Position numbers and translations under genes: made by a program. Shown one piece after another: positions 35,792 to 44,097 of a stretch of DNA of 48,035 nt (positions are counted from its first letter, which is position 1; each line of letters starts with the position of its first letter). The DNA lies in NCBI GenBank assembly GCA_029256185.1, contig JAQSYI010000055.1:1-48035 (forward strand), read 5' to 3'. Source of the stretch: Paenibacillaceae bacterium. Lineage in GTDB: Bacteria > Bacillota > Bacilli > Paenibacillales > NBRC-103111. The notes under the pieces are model-generated. The model did not search any database. It was given only the letters and a program-made list of their open reading frames with translations, and had not been told where the DNA came from.

Positions 35792-37921
35792 CTATGCGCG
35801 GCGCGCGCACTTATTGAAGCTGTATTCTCCCGAAGCAAGCTCTTGGGTTATACCTTCATATACAAGGGTTGCCGCTACTCCCTCGGGAAGAATGAGCCGG
35901 ATGTGCTCCTTGTCCCATGAAATTTCCAGTCTGCCGTAAGGGGTATGATGCCAGGCGCAAAATTCATGCACATCGCGAGGAATGTGGGGAGTGAGCCGAA
36001 TGTGCTTAAATCCCGGACTGCAATCGTCAATATTGAATCCCGCAAGCGCCTTATAATACCAGGCTCCAATTTCCGAAAACATATGATGATTCATGGACGA
36101 ACCGCCGTACCAGTTTTCACCCAAGGTTCCCGCGCATAAGTCCGTCATATAGCCCCATCCCGGAAAATCCCTCTGTGATGCAATTTTATAAGCAACATCA
36201 AAATGCCCATTGTCCGTTAGAGCGTCCAAAAGCATCTTTGAGCAAAAGATCCCACCCATGATATGATAGTCCGCTTTCTCCACTGTCCTTATAAGGTGAT
36301 CCAGTGGTTGGGACACATCCTCTGCAAGGCCAAAATAAAGCATCATGGCATAAAAAAGCTGACTATCCGTCTGAAGCTTGCCATATTCACGCAAGAACGA
36401 AGCCTTAATCTCATCTGCAAGCCGGCAAGCCTGCCGCCTGTTCTCCTCCTTATGCAAAACCCCGGATATCCTCCCGAATAAATCGGCAATGTAAAAGGAA
36501 TACGCGGTAAGCAATGATGCCGTCGGGCATTCAGGGGCATCAACTGGCACAGACCAATCACCGAGACCGATTCTGCAAATACCATGGTCAAGAATGGATT
36601 GGAGATACCCGATATACCGCTCCATCGGTTCATAATACATTTGAATATATTCGGTCCTCCCCGTGTACCGGTACAACTGCCAGGGGATTACGAATAGGAC
36701 GGCATCCCAGGCCGGTCCGCACAGCATATGGTCATATCCCCAGCTGCTGGTGGGCGCGATACAAGGAATACGGCCGTTGGGACGCTGACAGTCTGCAATA
36801 TCATCCATCCATTTCACATAAGCTTGCTTCATATCAAAATTGAACAGCGCCTGCTCGCAGGACAGATGCGCGTCTCCGGTCCATCCGTTTTTTTCACGAT
36901 GCGGACAGTCGGTGGGGATATGGTGAAAATTGGTTAAGGTGGAGCGGCGCACGGCTTCGTGAATTTTGGTGATATGAGGATTGTCGCATCTCAAGCCTCC
37001 TGCATCGGGCAAATCGGTATGGAAGCAACGGGCAACCACCTCTATGGTTTCATACTCTCCATAAACTCTTGCATAACGAAACCCGTTGTAGCTGAATTCG
37101 CTATGCCATATCTCGATTCCCTGGCCTGACAGGATGTACTCGTCACGCTGAAACCGGTCATCATACACATGCTGCTTGTACCTTTCCAGGTCCGGTGTCC
37201 TTGTGGTTCTCAGCAGTTCGAAATACTGGATCGTTGCCTTGCTTCCCTTTTTGCCTGTCACCTTGATTTCCACATTCCCGGAAAGATTGACGCCAAAATC
37301 ATATATGACCGGCAATGGCCCCGGGATAACCGCCACAGGTTCAATGAGGCTTCTCACTCTTACCGGAGGGATCCGCTGCTCCTTCATCACACCGCCGGGG
37401 GCAGGGGCAATGGAAGCCTGCCTCCATCCATCGATCTGATATCCTCCGTCGAAGGTTTCGCCGCACCGAAGGGAATTGAATATGATGCCGCTCCGGGCGC
37501 ATTCCCAGCTTGAATCGGAAACGATGAACAACTCCTCATCGATATACACTTCTGCGGTCATTTTGGGCTGTGCACGCCAAGCCGCATGTTCAAACTGCCA
37601 TGCGGAGGGCTGCATTTCATTGTACCAGCCGTTTCCCAAGGTAACTTCCATCTCATTTGTGCCTTCATCCAAATATCTGCTTATATTGTAAATATTATAT
37701 AATACCGTTTTGTCATAGGCTGTAAAAGCAGGCTGCATCATATCATCGCCAACGCGCCTGCCATTTACTTTCAGCACATAGAAGCCCAGTCCGCATATAC
37801 GGACTTGAGCGTCTCTTATATGGCTTGGTAAATGAAATTTTTTTCTGAATACAGGCGCTGCATGATCGGGACACCCGGCGAATGTGATCCATTGGGCTTT
37901 CCATTCTTGTTTAGAATTCAT
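35792..37921 (-). CDS. GH78 alpha-L-rhamnosidase
   Basis: The product is 709 residues from the ATG at 37921 (GAGGGA 10 nt upstream); an in-frame ATG at 37939 gives 715. There is no signal peptide. The first ~150 residues are the N-terminal beta-sandwich (CGLGFYVLKVNGRRVGDD, LGNGWYNEMQPSAW). The catalytic alpha/alpha-barrel carries the GH78 hallmark DCPHREKNGWTGDA (338-351), with the general acid region, and the late motif SSMNHHMFSEIGAWYYKALAG. The enzyme removes terminal alpha-L-rhamnose from oligosaccharides in the cytoplasm. It is shorter than the common ~900-residue members, which carry additional domains. It lies 84 nt after the AraC gene and ends cluster III. No clear terminator is visible in 35715-35791. 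Confidence 0.92.
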   Translation of the reverse strand: MNSKQEWKAQWITFAGCPDHAAPVFRKKFHLPSHIRDAQVRICGLGFYVLKVNGRRVGDDMMQPAFTAYDKTVLYNIYNISRYLDEGTNEMEVTLGNGWYNEMQPSAWQFEHAAWRAQPKMTAEVYIDEELFIVSDSSWECARSGIIFNSLRCGETFDGGYQIDGWRQASIAPAPGGVMKEQRIPPVRVRSLIEPVAVIPGPLPVIYDFGVNLSGNVEIKVTGKKGSKATIQYFELLRTTRTPDLERYKQHVYDDRFQRDEYILSGQGIEIWHSEFSYNGFRYARVYGEYETIEVVARCFHTDLPDAGGLRCDNPHITKIHEAVRRSTLTNFHHIPTDCPHREKNGWTGDAHLSCEQALFNFDMKQAYVKWMDDIADCQRPNGRIPCIAPTSSWGYDHMLCGPAWDAVLFVIPWQLYRYTGRTEYIQMYYEPMERYIGYLQSILDHGICRIGLGDWSVPVDAPECPTASLLTAYSFYIADLFGRISGVLHKEENRRQACRLADEIKASFLREYGKLQTDSQLFYAMMLYFGLAEDVSQPLDHLIRTVEKADYHIMGGIFCSKMLLDALTDNGHFDVAYKIASQRDFPGWGYMTDLCAGTLGENWYGGSSMNHHMFSEIGAWYYKALAGFNIDDCSPGFKHIRLTPHIPRDVHEFCAWHHTPYGRLEISWDKEHIRLILPEGVAATLVYEGITQELASGEYSFNKCARRA

Positions 37922-37963
37922 TTCTTCACATTCCCTCATAGATTGGTTTATGGGGAGCAGCCT

Positions 37964-37994
37964 GCCCCGCGGAGGCGGTCGGGGCAGAGCCCCG
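37964..37994. other. Mutually exclusive GC-rich stems between the AraC and GH78 genes
   Basis: gccccg (37964-37969), cggggc (37980-37985) and gccccg (37989-37994) allow the middle segment to pair with either neighbour. Without a T-run this is not a standard terminator. It lies in the 84-nt gap before the GH78 start. Confidence 0.4.
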
Positions 37995-38005
37995 ATTGCT
38001 GACGG

Positions 38006-40324
38006 CTATTGCTTTTGCCTGTGCTCCCGGAATTCGGAAGGCGTAAGAGCCGTCAGCTTTTTGAAAATGCGGATGAAGGTGTTGACGTTGCTGTATCCCA
38101 CGGCTTCCGCAATATCTCTTATTTTCGAATCTGTTTCCCACAGCAGCCGTTTGGCCTGATTGATGCGCAGATTCATCAGGTAATCGATAAAATTACTTTC
38201 CGTCTGCTCCTTGAACAGCTTGCTCAGATGGGACACACTCACGTGGAATACCTCCGCCAGCAGATTCAGCGACAGATCCGCTCTGCCGAAATTGCCGTGG
38301 ATATAGTCCAGCACCTTGACGATCAGATCATTTTTCTCCCGGCTGTTGCGCTTGTGCCGGATCTGCTCCATGTACTCCTGAAGCATGGACAGCATAAAGC
38401 CCTTCATATCCTCCAGGCTGTCGTACTGGTTTAAGGAATCCTGCATTTCCTGGGGCATGCGGAATTGCTCCGGCTCAATTCCCACCTCTCCTGCCACTAC
38501 AGCGGCTTTCATGAGACACTGCAGATTCATCTGCCGGATCATCTCGGGAGGCACACCATATTGGGCGAAAGCGTCGAACCAACGGTCCATCTGCGTTTTT
38601 AGCTTTTCCCCCTCCAGGAGCTTCAGGGAATCCATCATGCCGTCGGTCATGATCAGCAGCCGGTAGAATTGGGCGGACTCGTCGCTTTGCACATCATCCT
38701 GGGTGATAACCGTATTCGTCCCCAGAATCAGCCGGTAGGCCAACACATGGCATGCCTGCTTGAAGGACAGATGAATTTCCCCTGCCGATTCCGCCAGCCC
38801 GCCCACGCCGATGGTGACCGTCCGCTTGAAGTTTTCCGCCACATAATTTTTGATTAAATCCGCCACCACACCGGCCCGGAGCTCGGCTTCCCCATCATCC
38901 TCCTGAAAGCTCATGAGAATGGCGCAGCAGCCGTTTTCCAACTCGATGGCCACCCCCTTGCCCTCCGCCTGGATCAGTTCCTCGGCCACATTGCACAGCG
39001 CATAGTTGAACAGATGCATATCCCGTGGCGGCAAAATCTCCTGGCGCTGGTCAAACTCCGCCACCAGCACCACAAAGCGGTTCATATCCAGCTGCATTCC
39101 CAGCATATCCATATACTGTCTGGTATTGGAGATATTAATTTTGTAGTCGGACAGCAGCTCCATGACCAACTGCCATTTCAGAATGGGCTTAGTCTCCCGG
39201 ACCTGATTCTGCAGCTGCCGGCTGTTCACCAGAATATCCTCGAACCGGGACTCCAGGAGCTTAAGGCCGTCCCCTCCCATACCGCCGCCGGGGTGGGGGG
39301 ACAGGGCGTTCAGCTTGGAGGTAATCGTCTCCATAAACCGGTCCAGCGGCCTGAACGTCCATCTTCCTACGGCAAAAGCCAGCACCGCCGCCAGAAGCAG
39401 GATCAGGGCAGAGAGAACGAACAAGGTATTGCGGATCACCGTCAAGGGCTTGTTCAACTCGATCTCCGAGACGATTCTCACAATTCTCCAGCCTGAATAA
39501 GGATTCACCTTGTAGAAAACCGTGGAGGCCTTGTTGTCCACCTTGGCCTTGAAGTGGCCTGAGCTCTTGTTCTCCGCCGCCAGCTGGGCCGCAAAGGGGG
39601 CGGAACCCAAGCTTTCCCCCAGCCTGGTTTGGTCGGGATGGATGACTACCAGACCGTCCTTGTCCAGCACCAGGTTCAAGCCCTGGGCATCCTCCTCATG
39701 GTGAATCAGAGGCACCAGCAGCTCCTCCTTCAAATTGAAGGCAACGGCCCCCTTGCGGGCGCCGGCGGAGTGAATCAGCGGATACGTCCGGACAAACGTC
39801 ACCACATTGCGGTAAATGGGAAAGGTGGAATTGCTGAGCAGCAGCTTGCGGCTGCCCAGCCAATCGTAATAGCCGTCCAACTGCCCGAAGCGGCCGATCC
39901 ACGCATAATCCTTCAGCCTCATCTCCTCCGTCAGAATATCCCCCGACACCAGCCGGTCCTGGGAATAGGAGTACATCTCCACGGAGAATAGATATTCATC
40001 GCTGCGGATAAGTCTGTCGATATGGCTGCCAATCCGGTAATCGTTGCCCGTCCGCTCCCCTTGCGGCAGATTGTCGTCAAAAAACTTCTTTACCTCATCG
40101 TACTGGACCAGTTGGATGGCTTCGTTGTCCACGCTCTTCAGCACCAACTCCAGCTTCTGCTCCATATGCTCCAGCAGCTCCACATTGGTGCGGATCAGCC
40201 GGTCCTTCAAATCATCGGTGAAAATCAGATAGAACAGCACCGCCGACACGGTTATGATCAGGAACAGAAACATGATCAGGCCTGTAATCATTTTTTTCAT
40301 CCACCGGTTTTGTACACTGTTCAT
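38006..40324 (-). CDS. Membrane-anchored AraC-family regulator of cluster III (YesS-type)
   Basis: The product is 772 residues from the ATG at 40324; the frame is open ten codons further upstream, but AAAGGA and AGGAGC lie just before the chosen ATG. The first membrane segment is at ~10-35 (ITGLIMFLFLIITVSAVLF) and the second is TLFVLSALILLLAAVLAFAV. A periplasm-facing sensor of about 270 residues (Cache-like) lies between them. Two AraC helix-turn-helix motifs end the protein (LSLNLLAEVFHVSVSHLSKLF and IRDIAEAVGYSNVNTFIRIFK). It follows the binding-protein gene by 42 nt and precedes GH78, so it belongs to the cluster III operon and probably activates it. Confidence 0.9.
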   Translation of the reverse strand: MNSVQNRWMKKMITGLIMFLFLIITVSAVLFYLIFTDDLKDRLIRTNVELLEHMEQKLELVLKSVDNEAIQLVQYDEVKKFFDDNLPQGERTGNDYRIGSHIDRLIRSDEYLFSVEMYSYSQDRLVSGDILTEEMRLKDYAWIGRFGQLDGYYDWLGSRKLLLSNSTFPIYRNVVTFVRTYPLIHSAGARKGAVAFNLKEELLVPLIHHEEDAQGLNLVLDKDGLVVIHPDQTRLGESLGSAPFAAQLAAENKSSGHFKAKVDNKASTVFYKVNPYSGWRIVRIVSEIELNKPLTVIRNTLFVLSALILLLAAVLAFAVGRWTFRPLDRFMETITSKLNALSPHPGGGMGGDGLKLLESRFEDILVNSRQLQNQVRETKPILKWQLVMELLSDYKINISNTRQYMDMLGMQLDMNRFVVLVAEFDQRQEILPPRDMHLFNYALCNVAEELIQAEGKGVAIELENGCCAILMSFQEDDGEAELRAGVVADLIKNYVAENFKRTVTIGVGGLAESAGEIHLSFKQACHVLAYRLILGTNTVITQDDVQSDESAQFYRLLIMTDGMMDSLKLLEGEKLKTQMDRWFDAFAQYGVPPEMIRQMNLQCLMKAAVVAGEVGIEPEQFRMPQEMQDSLNQYDSLEDMKGFMLSMLQEYMEQIRHKRNSREKNDLIVKVLDYIHGNFGRADLSLNLLAEVFHVSVSHLSKLFKEQTESNFIDYLMNLRINQAKRLLWETDSKIRDIAEAVGYSNVNTFIRIFKKLTALTPSEFREHRQKQ

Positions 40325-40366
40325 GCTCCTGTTCCTTTCGTGTGCGTGATGCACGGTGCTTACGGA

Positions 40367-41980
40367 TTATTTGAAGCTGGCTTTATTGGCTTCATACCAT
40401 TCCTGCGCCTTGGCCTCCACCTTCTCCCCGCCGAGGCGCGTCCATTCCTTGCGGATTTCCTCCATGCCCCAGGCTGCTGTGTACTGGCTGCCCTGCATCG
40501 CCACCTTGGCACGGATTTCTTCGATGAAAGGCTTAAGCGCCGTCTGAATATCGTTCAGCTCCGTGAAGTTGGGCTGATAGGGAATATCCCGGCGGAAAGC
40601 ATTCTTGGTAGCCGTCTCCAACCCCTTCTGGCTCAATGCGGCCAACCGCTGGGAGACTTCATCAGGCGCGGCCTTCACCAGAAGATCGGAAGGGGAGAAC
40701 TTGGCATTCCGCAAGAATGCATACTCGCCGGCATAGCTGACCTCCTTCTTGAACTTATCTGCATCCAGCAGCTGGGCCACTCCGTTCACATTCTTGTAAT
40801 GGACGCCTTCCGTGCCGTTGACCAAGGCCATCCAGCCCTTGTCCACCAGCCAGTCCAGATACTCTACCGCCGCCTTGGGATTCTTCATCTCCTTATTGAA
40901 GGCAACAAAGATGAAGGGCTTGGTCTCCTGGTACAAGCCGTACTTGCCGTTTTTGGTGGAAACCGGCTCCAGCGGCACCGGATTGGCATCAGGCACATTC
41001 TTCAGCATCGCCTTCAAATGGTTTTCCATGGCGCTGCCGCCCCAGCTGCCCACAAAGATGCCGGCTTTGCCTGTAGTCCACAGCTGGATTGCCCGCTGGT
41101 AGTTCTTGTCGGTGAGATATTCCTTATCGACCAGTCCCTCTTCATACATCTGCTTCTCCAGAGCCAGCGCATCTCCGAAGCGGTCCAGCGTAGCACCGTA
41201 CTTCATCTTGCCATCCTCCAGATACCACTGGCTGTTGATGGCTGCATTCATGGCGGAGTAAGCATCGAAGGTTGTGCTGCCCACCAGGGGAGTTGTATCG
41301 GCCTTCCCGTTGCCGTCCGGGTCCTGGTCCTTGAAGGCCTTGGCAACCTTGATCAAGTCATCCAAGCTGTCAGGCACTTTCAAGCCCAGCTTATCCAGCC
41401 AGTCCTGCCTGATCCACATGCCATGATTGGCGATGGAATCCAACGTCCGCTCGGTGGCGACGGCGTACATTTTGCCTTCAAAGGTCAGGTACGACTTCAG
41501 ATCGGGATGCTCCTGCAAATATTTCTTATAGGAGGTGCTGTATTTCTCAATATATTGGTCCACTGGCTGAATGGCGCCCTGGGAAATCAGCTTGCCGATA
41601 TAGGTCCGGTCATACTCCCAGATCAGATCAGGCGCCTGGTTGGAGGCAATAAGCACGTTCAGCTTATCCTGAGCCTGGTTTCGGGGGACAGGAATGACCT
41701 TTACGTCAATGCCGGACTGCTCCCTGATCCACTTCACCCAACGGTTATTCTCATAAGTGCCCTCGTCGCTGGAAACCGAGCCTCTGTCGAACATGGAGAA
41801 GCTGACGGCTCTTGGCAGGCTGGCATACGGGTCGGCTGTTGCCGTTCCCGCAGCTGATGCTCCCGGGGACGGGGAAGCGCCCCCCGCTTCTTTGTCCGAA
41901 CACCCGGTCATTACTGTTCCGGCGAGTACGCATAAGGCAGCCGCCGAGGCAACCCACTTTTTCTTTTGTCTGGTTTTCAT
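40367..41980 (-). CDS. Extracellular solute-binding lipoprotein (cluster III importer)
   Basis: The product is 537 residues from the ATG at 41980, with a perfect AGGAGG 7 nt upstream. A basic start (MKTRQKKKW) and the lipobox VMTGC give lipidated Cys27, followed by a Gly/Ser/Ala-rich spacer. LplA-type features are WLDKLGLKVPDSLDDLIKVAK, a calcium-loop-like DPDGNGKAD motif and IWEYDRTYIGKL-like early segments. It delivers the cluster III substrate, probably a rhamnose-containing oligosaccharide given GH78 in the same operon, to the permeases at 42038-43921. No strong hairpin follows it, unlike the other two binding-protein genes. Confidence 0.92.
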   Translation of the reverse strand: MKTRQKKKWVASAAALCVLAGTVMTGCSDKEAGGASPSPGASAAGTATADPYASLPRAVSFSMFDRGSVSSDEGTYENNRWVKWIREQSGIDVKVIPVPRNQAQDKLNVLIASNQAPDLIWEYDRTYIGKLISQGAIQPVDQYIEKYSTSYKKYLQEHPDLKSYLTFEGKMYAVATERTLDSIANHGMWIRQDWLDKLGLKVPDSLDDLIKVAKAFKDQDPDGNGKADTTPLVGSTTFDAYSAMNAAINSQWYLEDGKMKYGATLDRFGDALALEKQMYEEGLVDKEYLTDKNYQRAIQLWTTGKAGIFVGSWGGSAMENHLKAMLKNVPDANPVPLEPVSTKNGKYGLYQETKPFIFVAFNKEMKNPKAAVEYLDWLVDKGWMALVNGTEGVHYKNVNGVAQLLDADKFKKEVSYAGEYAFLRNAKFSPSDLLVKAAPDEVSQRLAALSQKGLETATKNAFRRDIPYQPNFTELNDIQTALKPFIEEIRAKVAMQGSQYTAAWGMEEIRKEWTRLGGEKVEAKAQEWYEANKASFK

Positions 41981-42037
41981 GTGTAAGCCTCCTGAATTCA
42001 TTATAATATATCAAGGCGGAATGAGCAGCCTGTGATA

Positions 42038-42919
42038 TCAGCCTTTGACGGAGCCCAGCAGGACGCCCTTGACGAAGTGCTTTTGCAATAGCGGATACAC
42101 ACACAGAATCGGCATGATGGAAAATACGATGGACGCCGCCCGTACCCCCTCCGGCGTAATAGTCCGTTCGGTGACTCCCTCACCGCTTGTGAGCATCTCC
42201 GGGCTGACCAGATCGATCATCTGGTAGAGCTTGACCATCAAGGACATTTTGTCGGTGCTGCGGATGTAAATCAACACATTCATGTAGGAATTCCACCAGC
42301 CCACGGCATAAAACAGGGTCAGGGCGGCAATTACCGGCATGGACAGCGGGAGGATGATCTTAAGCAGCACCACCCATTCGTTGGCTCCGTCCATAGCCGC
42401 CGATTCCTCCACCTCCGCAGGCAGCCCCTCGAAGAAGGATTTCATGACGAACATGTTATAGACGCTGATCAGGGCAGGCAGCCAGATGGCCCAATAGGTA
42501 TTGACCAGTCCCAGGCCGTTGATCAGCAGAAAGTGGGGAATCATTCCGCCGCCGAACAGCATGGTGAACAATACGGCCTGCAGCATGATGCTTCTGCCCC
42601 GCAATCCGGGCTTGGATAACGGATAAGCGGCCAGAACGGTGAACACCATGTTCAGCAGAGTGCCCACAACCGTGATCAGAATGGTGTTCTTCATGGCCAC
42701 AATCAGTTGCCCGTCGTCGATCAGATTCCGGTAAGTCTCCGTGTTGAATTCCACGGGCCACAGGAATACCTCTCCTGCGGAGATGGCTCTGCTGCCGCTA
42801 AAGGAGACGGCGATGATGTTCAGAAAAGGAAATACGGTTGCAGCGGCGCATAACGCCAGAAAGATGTTGTTGAGCCAGCGGAACAGGTCCGCTGAGCCTA
42901 AGCCTCTTGTCCTCCTCAT
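42038..42919 (-). CDS. Carbohydrate ABC transporter permease, LplC type (cluster III)
   Basis: The 293 residues have about six membrane segments. The EAA loop is PAEVEESAAMDGANEWVVLL with ILPLSMPVIA. The ending VYPLLQKHFVKGVLLGSVKG is nearly the same as in cluster I. GAGAGG lies 8 nt before the ATG. It follows the LplB-type gene by 27 nt and precedes the binding protein by 57 nt. A slightly longer loop before the last membrane segment (PEMLTSGEGVTERTITPEGV) distinguishes it from the other two LplC proteins here. Confidence 0.93.
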   Translation of the reverse strand: MRRTRGLGSADLFRWLNNIFLALCAAATVFPFLNIIAVSFSGSRAISAGEVFLWPVEFNTETYRNLIDDGQLIVAMKNTILITVVGTLLNMVFTVLAAYPLSKPGLRGRSIMLQAVLFTMLFGGGMIPHFLLINGLGLVNTYWAIWLPALISVYNMFVMKSFFEGLPAEVEESAAMDGANEWVVLLKIILPLSMPVIAALTLFYAVGWWNSYMNVLIYIRSTDKMSLMVKLYQMIDLVSPEMLTSGEGVTERTITPEGVRAASIVFSIMPILCVYPLLQKHFVKGVLLGSVKG

Positions 42920-42946
42920 GGGACGATCCTCTCCTCTCTGTCCGGG

Positions 42947-43921
42947 CTACCACAGCCCTCGTTCTCCCATGGCCTTGATCAGCCAGTTGACACTGACCAC
43001 CAGGATCAGCGCCACCACGGACTGGAACAGGCCAAGAGCCGTGGTGTAGCTGTATTGCAGATTTTCGATCCCCCTGGTATACACATAGGTGCTGATCACC
43101 TCCGCCACCTGGTTGACGGCGGGATTCTTCATGGTGTATACCTGCTCGAAGCCCACATCCATGATCCTCCCCACCTGCAGGATCAAGAGAATCGCCGCAG
43201 TGCTGCGGATGCCGGGCAGGGTTACATGCCAAATTTGCCGGAGCTTGCTCGCCCCATCGATCTTGGCTGCTTCATAGAGTGTGGGATCAATCCCCGCCAT
43301 GGCGGCCATGTAGAGGATGGTGCCGAAGCCCGCCTCCTTCCAGATGCCCGACACCACAAAGGATATCGGCCACCAGAAGGAGCTGGCCATAAAGTAGACA
43401 GGCTCCAGCCCGAAGAGCTTCAGCACCGTGTTGACGATCCCCGTGGAGGGAGACAGCATGGCGATGACAATGGTGCCGAGCACCACCCAGGAAATAAAGT
43501 GGGGGATGTAGAGCAGGTTCTGCAGCACCCTCTTGTAGCCATTCCAGTGGACCTCATTCAGGAGCACCGCCAGTATAATGGGTACCGGAAAGGCAAACAC
43601 CAGATTGTACAGATTGAGCAGCAGGGTATTGCGCAGCACAATGAAAAAATCGCTGCTGGAGAACAGCTTCCGGAAGTGGTCCAGTCCCGCCCAGCCGCTT
43701 CCCCAGATGCCCTCAGTCAGGCGGTAGTTCTTGAAGGCGATGATTTCCCCGAAAAGGGGGGCGTACTTGAACAGCAGAAAATATACGGCCACCGGTACAA
43801 GCATCAGATACAAATATTTGTCCCGCAGGACATGCTTCCTCCACCCCTGCCTGGGTCGAGCGGAGATCAGCGCAGCTCCGGCTGGCTGCGGGTGCGGACG
43901 TATTCCTTCGGATTGCCGCAA
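42947..43921 (-). CDS. Carbohydrate ABC transporter permease, LplB type (cluster III)
   Basis: The product is 324 residues from a TTG at 43921. That start is preferred because AAAGGAGA sits about 7 nt upstream, whereas the longer frame from 43981 begins inside the duplicated non-coding element. The conserved core starts at RDKYLYLMLVPVAVYFLLF. The EAA loop DPTLYEAAKIDGASKLRQIW with VTLPGI is intact. The N-terminal ~30 residues before it (Pro/Ala/Arg-rich) are not conserved in the other two LplB proteins, so initiation could be even later. It is the first gene of the cluster III importer operon. Confidence 0.9.
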   Translation of the reverse strand: MRQSEGIRPHPQPAGAALISARPRQGWRKHVLRDKYLYLMLVPVAVYFLLFKYAPLFGEIIAFKNYRLTEGIWGSGWAGLDHFRKLFSSSDFFIVLRNTLLLNLYNLVFAFPVPIILAVLLNEVHWNGYKRVLQNLLYIPHFISWVVLGTIVIAMLSPSTGIVNTVLKLFGLEPVYFMASSFWWPISFVVSGIWKEAGFGTILYMAAMAGIDPTLYEAAKIDGASKLRQIWHVTLPGIRSTAAILLILQVGRIMDVGFEQVYTMKNPAVNQVAEVISTYVYTRGIENLQYSYTTALGLFQSVVALILVVSVNWLIKAMGERGLW

Positions 43922-43956
43922 GAGAATCTCTCCTTTCGTGTGCTGGCTGACATGAT

Positions 43957-44078
43957 GTTGAATCTGCCCTAACGGTAACACGCGGCATGGAGAAGCGAAA
44001 TCTCTACCTTTTGCTTCCGTATATTTTTTTGAAGGATTTTCATCCTCATTTTTTGTGCCGGTCCTTACTTTTTGGGGA
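43957..44078 (-). repeat. Duplicated ~123-bp element, copy B, upstream of the cluster III permease operon
   Basis: This segment aligns base for base with 47738-47860 apart from one single-base gap. The 29 bases at its 3' end on the minus strand (just before 43957) are identical in both copies. The rest consists of short conserved blocks (CAAAAAGTA, CACAAAAAAT, CAAAAAAATA, AGATTTCG) separated by diverged bases. It fills the gap between the hydrolase stop (44098) and the permease TTG (43921), ending 36 nt before that start. It is probably a regulatory leader or promoter element. Confidence 0.75.
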
Positions 44079-44097
44079 ATTAGGCGGTGTCAGGCGC

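Noticed and set aside
42947..43981. The longer 344-residue form of the cluster III LplB permease
   Set aside because: Its first 20 codons lie partly inside the duplicated element and have no ribosome binding site. The TTG at 43921 has AAAGGAGA at proper spacing.
43957..44078. The duplicated element as conserved coding sequence (similar peptides such as PQKV-T-TKN in both copies)
   Set aside because: Copy A has an in-frame TAG, copy B lacks a start and has an upstream stop, and a single-base gap breaks the frame between the copies. Conserved blocks do not follow codon positions.
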